Shown piece by piece: positions 62,964-64,000 of a stretch of DNA of 64,000 bases. The position numbers were made by a program, and so were the translations under genes. Numbering within the stretch: the first letter of the stretch is position 1; every line of letters starts with the position of its first letter. The notes below the pieces were generated by a model that searched no databases, had not been told where the DNA came from, and saw only the letters and a program-made list of their open reading frames with translations. Source of the DNA: Bog-950 sp046329535. GTDB taxonomy: Bacteria; Bacteroidota; Bacteroidia; Chitinophagales; LD1. The stretch spans positions 186,001 to 250,000 of the forward strand of contig JAXLUN010000002.1 of the NCBI GenBank assembly GCA_046329535.1, written 5' to 3'.

Positions 62964-64000
62964 TTACTTTCCCTTCTTCTTCTGTCCGCGGGTTTTGGGT
63001 TTGCCGTATTTTACTCTCATCTTTTCGGCACGGGTTAACCCCTTACCGCTGACCTTTAAATTTTTCTCTTTCTTTTCGTGAAATGCAGGTCCGGATGGAA
63101 GACGTATAGGTGCTTTGATATCCATGTTAGGCTGATATACCTTCGGCATTTCATCACGCGTAAGCTGTGTAGAGATAAAGAGGTCATCGGGAAGGGAAAC
63201 TACCGGAATCGCTTGATTCATTAAGGTTTCTATAGCTGCACGAGCTTCGGCTTCCCTGGAGGTAATGAAACTAATGGCCACTCCCTTTTTATCGGCACGT
63301 CCTGTGCGGCCAATACGGTGCATATAATTTTCGGGCACCTCCGGTAAATCAAAATTAATAACGTGCGTTACTTCCGAAATATCAATACCCCGGGCTACTA
63401 CATCGGTAGCAATCAACACCCGGTGAATACCTTCATGAAACTGTCGTACCGCTTCAAAGCGATGATTCTGTGATTTGTTTGAATGGATGACTCCTATTTT
63501 ATCCATCCAATCAGGCTCCAGTTGCTCATACACCTGGTCGGCCAATTTTTTGGTAGCCGCAAACACCAGCACCTTACTCATACTTTCATCTTTTAGCAGC
63601 AAACGAAGCAAATTTACCTTGGTATTGAAGTTGGGCACCTCATAGCAGGATTGAATAATGTTAGCCAGCGGAGTACCCGTGGGTGCAGCCTCAATCTTAA
63701 CGGGATTATTAAAGAAATCATGAATCAGTGCCTCTACATCATCAGTCATAGTAGCTGAGAACATAATATTCTGCCTTTTCAGTGGCAGCAAATCCAATAT
63801 CAGTTTCAACTGTGAGCGAAAGCCGAGGTTCAGCATTTCATCTACTTCATCTATCACCAGTTTCCTGATGGTCTTTAACTTGAGTGCCCCCTTCAACGAC
63901 AAATCAATTAAACGCCCCGGAGTAGCTACTATAATTTCTACACCATTCATTACTTCAGCAATCTGCGTATTGATATTAGTTCCGCCATACACTCCGGCTG
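62964..64000 (-). CDS. DEAD-box RNA helicase, N-terminal part cut by the window edge
   Basis: About 345 residues are visible; the frame stays open past base 64000, so the start and motifs Q and I (Walker A) lie outside. Present are TPGR in VATPGRLIDL, motif II as DEVDEML (DEVD in place of DEAD), SAT in FSATMT, and in the second RecA domain ATDVVARGIDI and HRIGRTGR. The tail after residue ~270 is basic and lysine-rich, as in RhlE/CsdA-like helicases that remodel ribosomal or messenger RNA. DEVD is a tolerated variant in some bacterial members. It converges on the sterol-desaturase gene with 13 bp between stops. Confidence 0.94.
   Translation of the reverse strand, partial: AGVYGGTNINTQIAEVMNGVEIIVATPGRLIDLSLKGALKLKTIRKLVIDEVDEMLNLGFRSQLKLILDLLPLKRQNIMFSATMTDDVEALIHDFFNNPVKIEAAPTGTPLANIIQSCYEVPNFNTKVNLLRLLLKDESMSKVLVFAATKKLADQVYEQLEPDWMDKIGVIHSNKSQNHRFEAVRQFHEGIHRVLIATDVVARGIDISEVTHVINFDLPEVPENYMHRIGRTGRADKKGVAISFITSREAEARAAIETLMNQAIPVVSLPDDLFISTQLTRDEMPKVYQPNMDIKAPIRLPSGPAFHEKKEKNLKVSGKGLTRAEKMRVKYGKPKTRGQKKKGK

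Overview
The window looks like a chromosomal segment of a Bacteroidota bacterium, probably near Chitinophagia/Sphingobacteriia; the rank below phylum is a guess. The signs are six large secreted proteins with type IX secretion (T9SS) C-terminal sorting domains, WG-repeat, ELWxxDGT, SBBP and FG-GAP repeat proteins, AT-rich spacers with few Shine-Dalgarno sites, and -7 boxes of the Bacteroidota type (TAnnTTTG). No tRNA or rRNA gene, CRISPR array, intact insertion sequence or prophage was recognised.

Layout. 0-5 kb: a helical-repeat protein (cut by the window edge) converges on a giant SBBP/Ig-like T9SS protein that overlaps a small membrane protein. 5-10.5 kb: a TIGR02757 protein, a tightly coupled fumarylacetoacetase / membrane protein / flavin reductase trio, two PH-like membrane proteins and an esterase. 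10.5-19 kb: an FG-GAP T9SS protein divergent from a second helical-repeat protein, a lipoprotein, lysS and a leucine-rich-repeat protein. 19.1-22.8 kb: a decay zone holding comEC, a PolB-like 3'-5' exonuclease and comF, all broken. 22.8-29 kb: gltA, a WG-repeat / double-thioredoxin group, a T9SS tail remnant, and mnmE with a YCII protein. 29-36 kb: a secreted peptidylarginine-deiminase-like protein, a low-molecular-weight phosphatase, hisS, a PKD T9SS protein, hutH and a DinB protein. 36-45 kb: a surface-polysaccharide cluster (GT4, flippase, Wzz-like, O-antigen ligase-like) followed by a PP2C phosphatase, an orphan ABC permease and a GT2. 45-54 kb: AraC regulator, ELWxxDGT T9SS protein, carB, an outer-membrane-like protein, a trypsin-like protease. 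54-64 kb: histidine kinase, Crp/Fnr regulator, two copies of a Crp-DUF4260 module that have decayed in opposite ways, a third helical-repeat protein divergent from an SBBP T9SS protein across a 48-bp near-palindrome, a sterol-desaturase-family hydroxylase, and a DEAD-box helicase cut by the right edge.

Three observations deserve most attention. First, all three members of an uncharacterised ~490-residue helical-repeat family sit next to a giant T9SS cargo gene, which suggests a functional pairing. Second, the Crp-DUF4260 duplication shows reciprocal gene loss. Third, the DNA-uptake genes comEC and comF have decayed side by side.

All names rest on reading the translated sequence and remembered family motifs; no database search was run.
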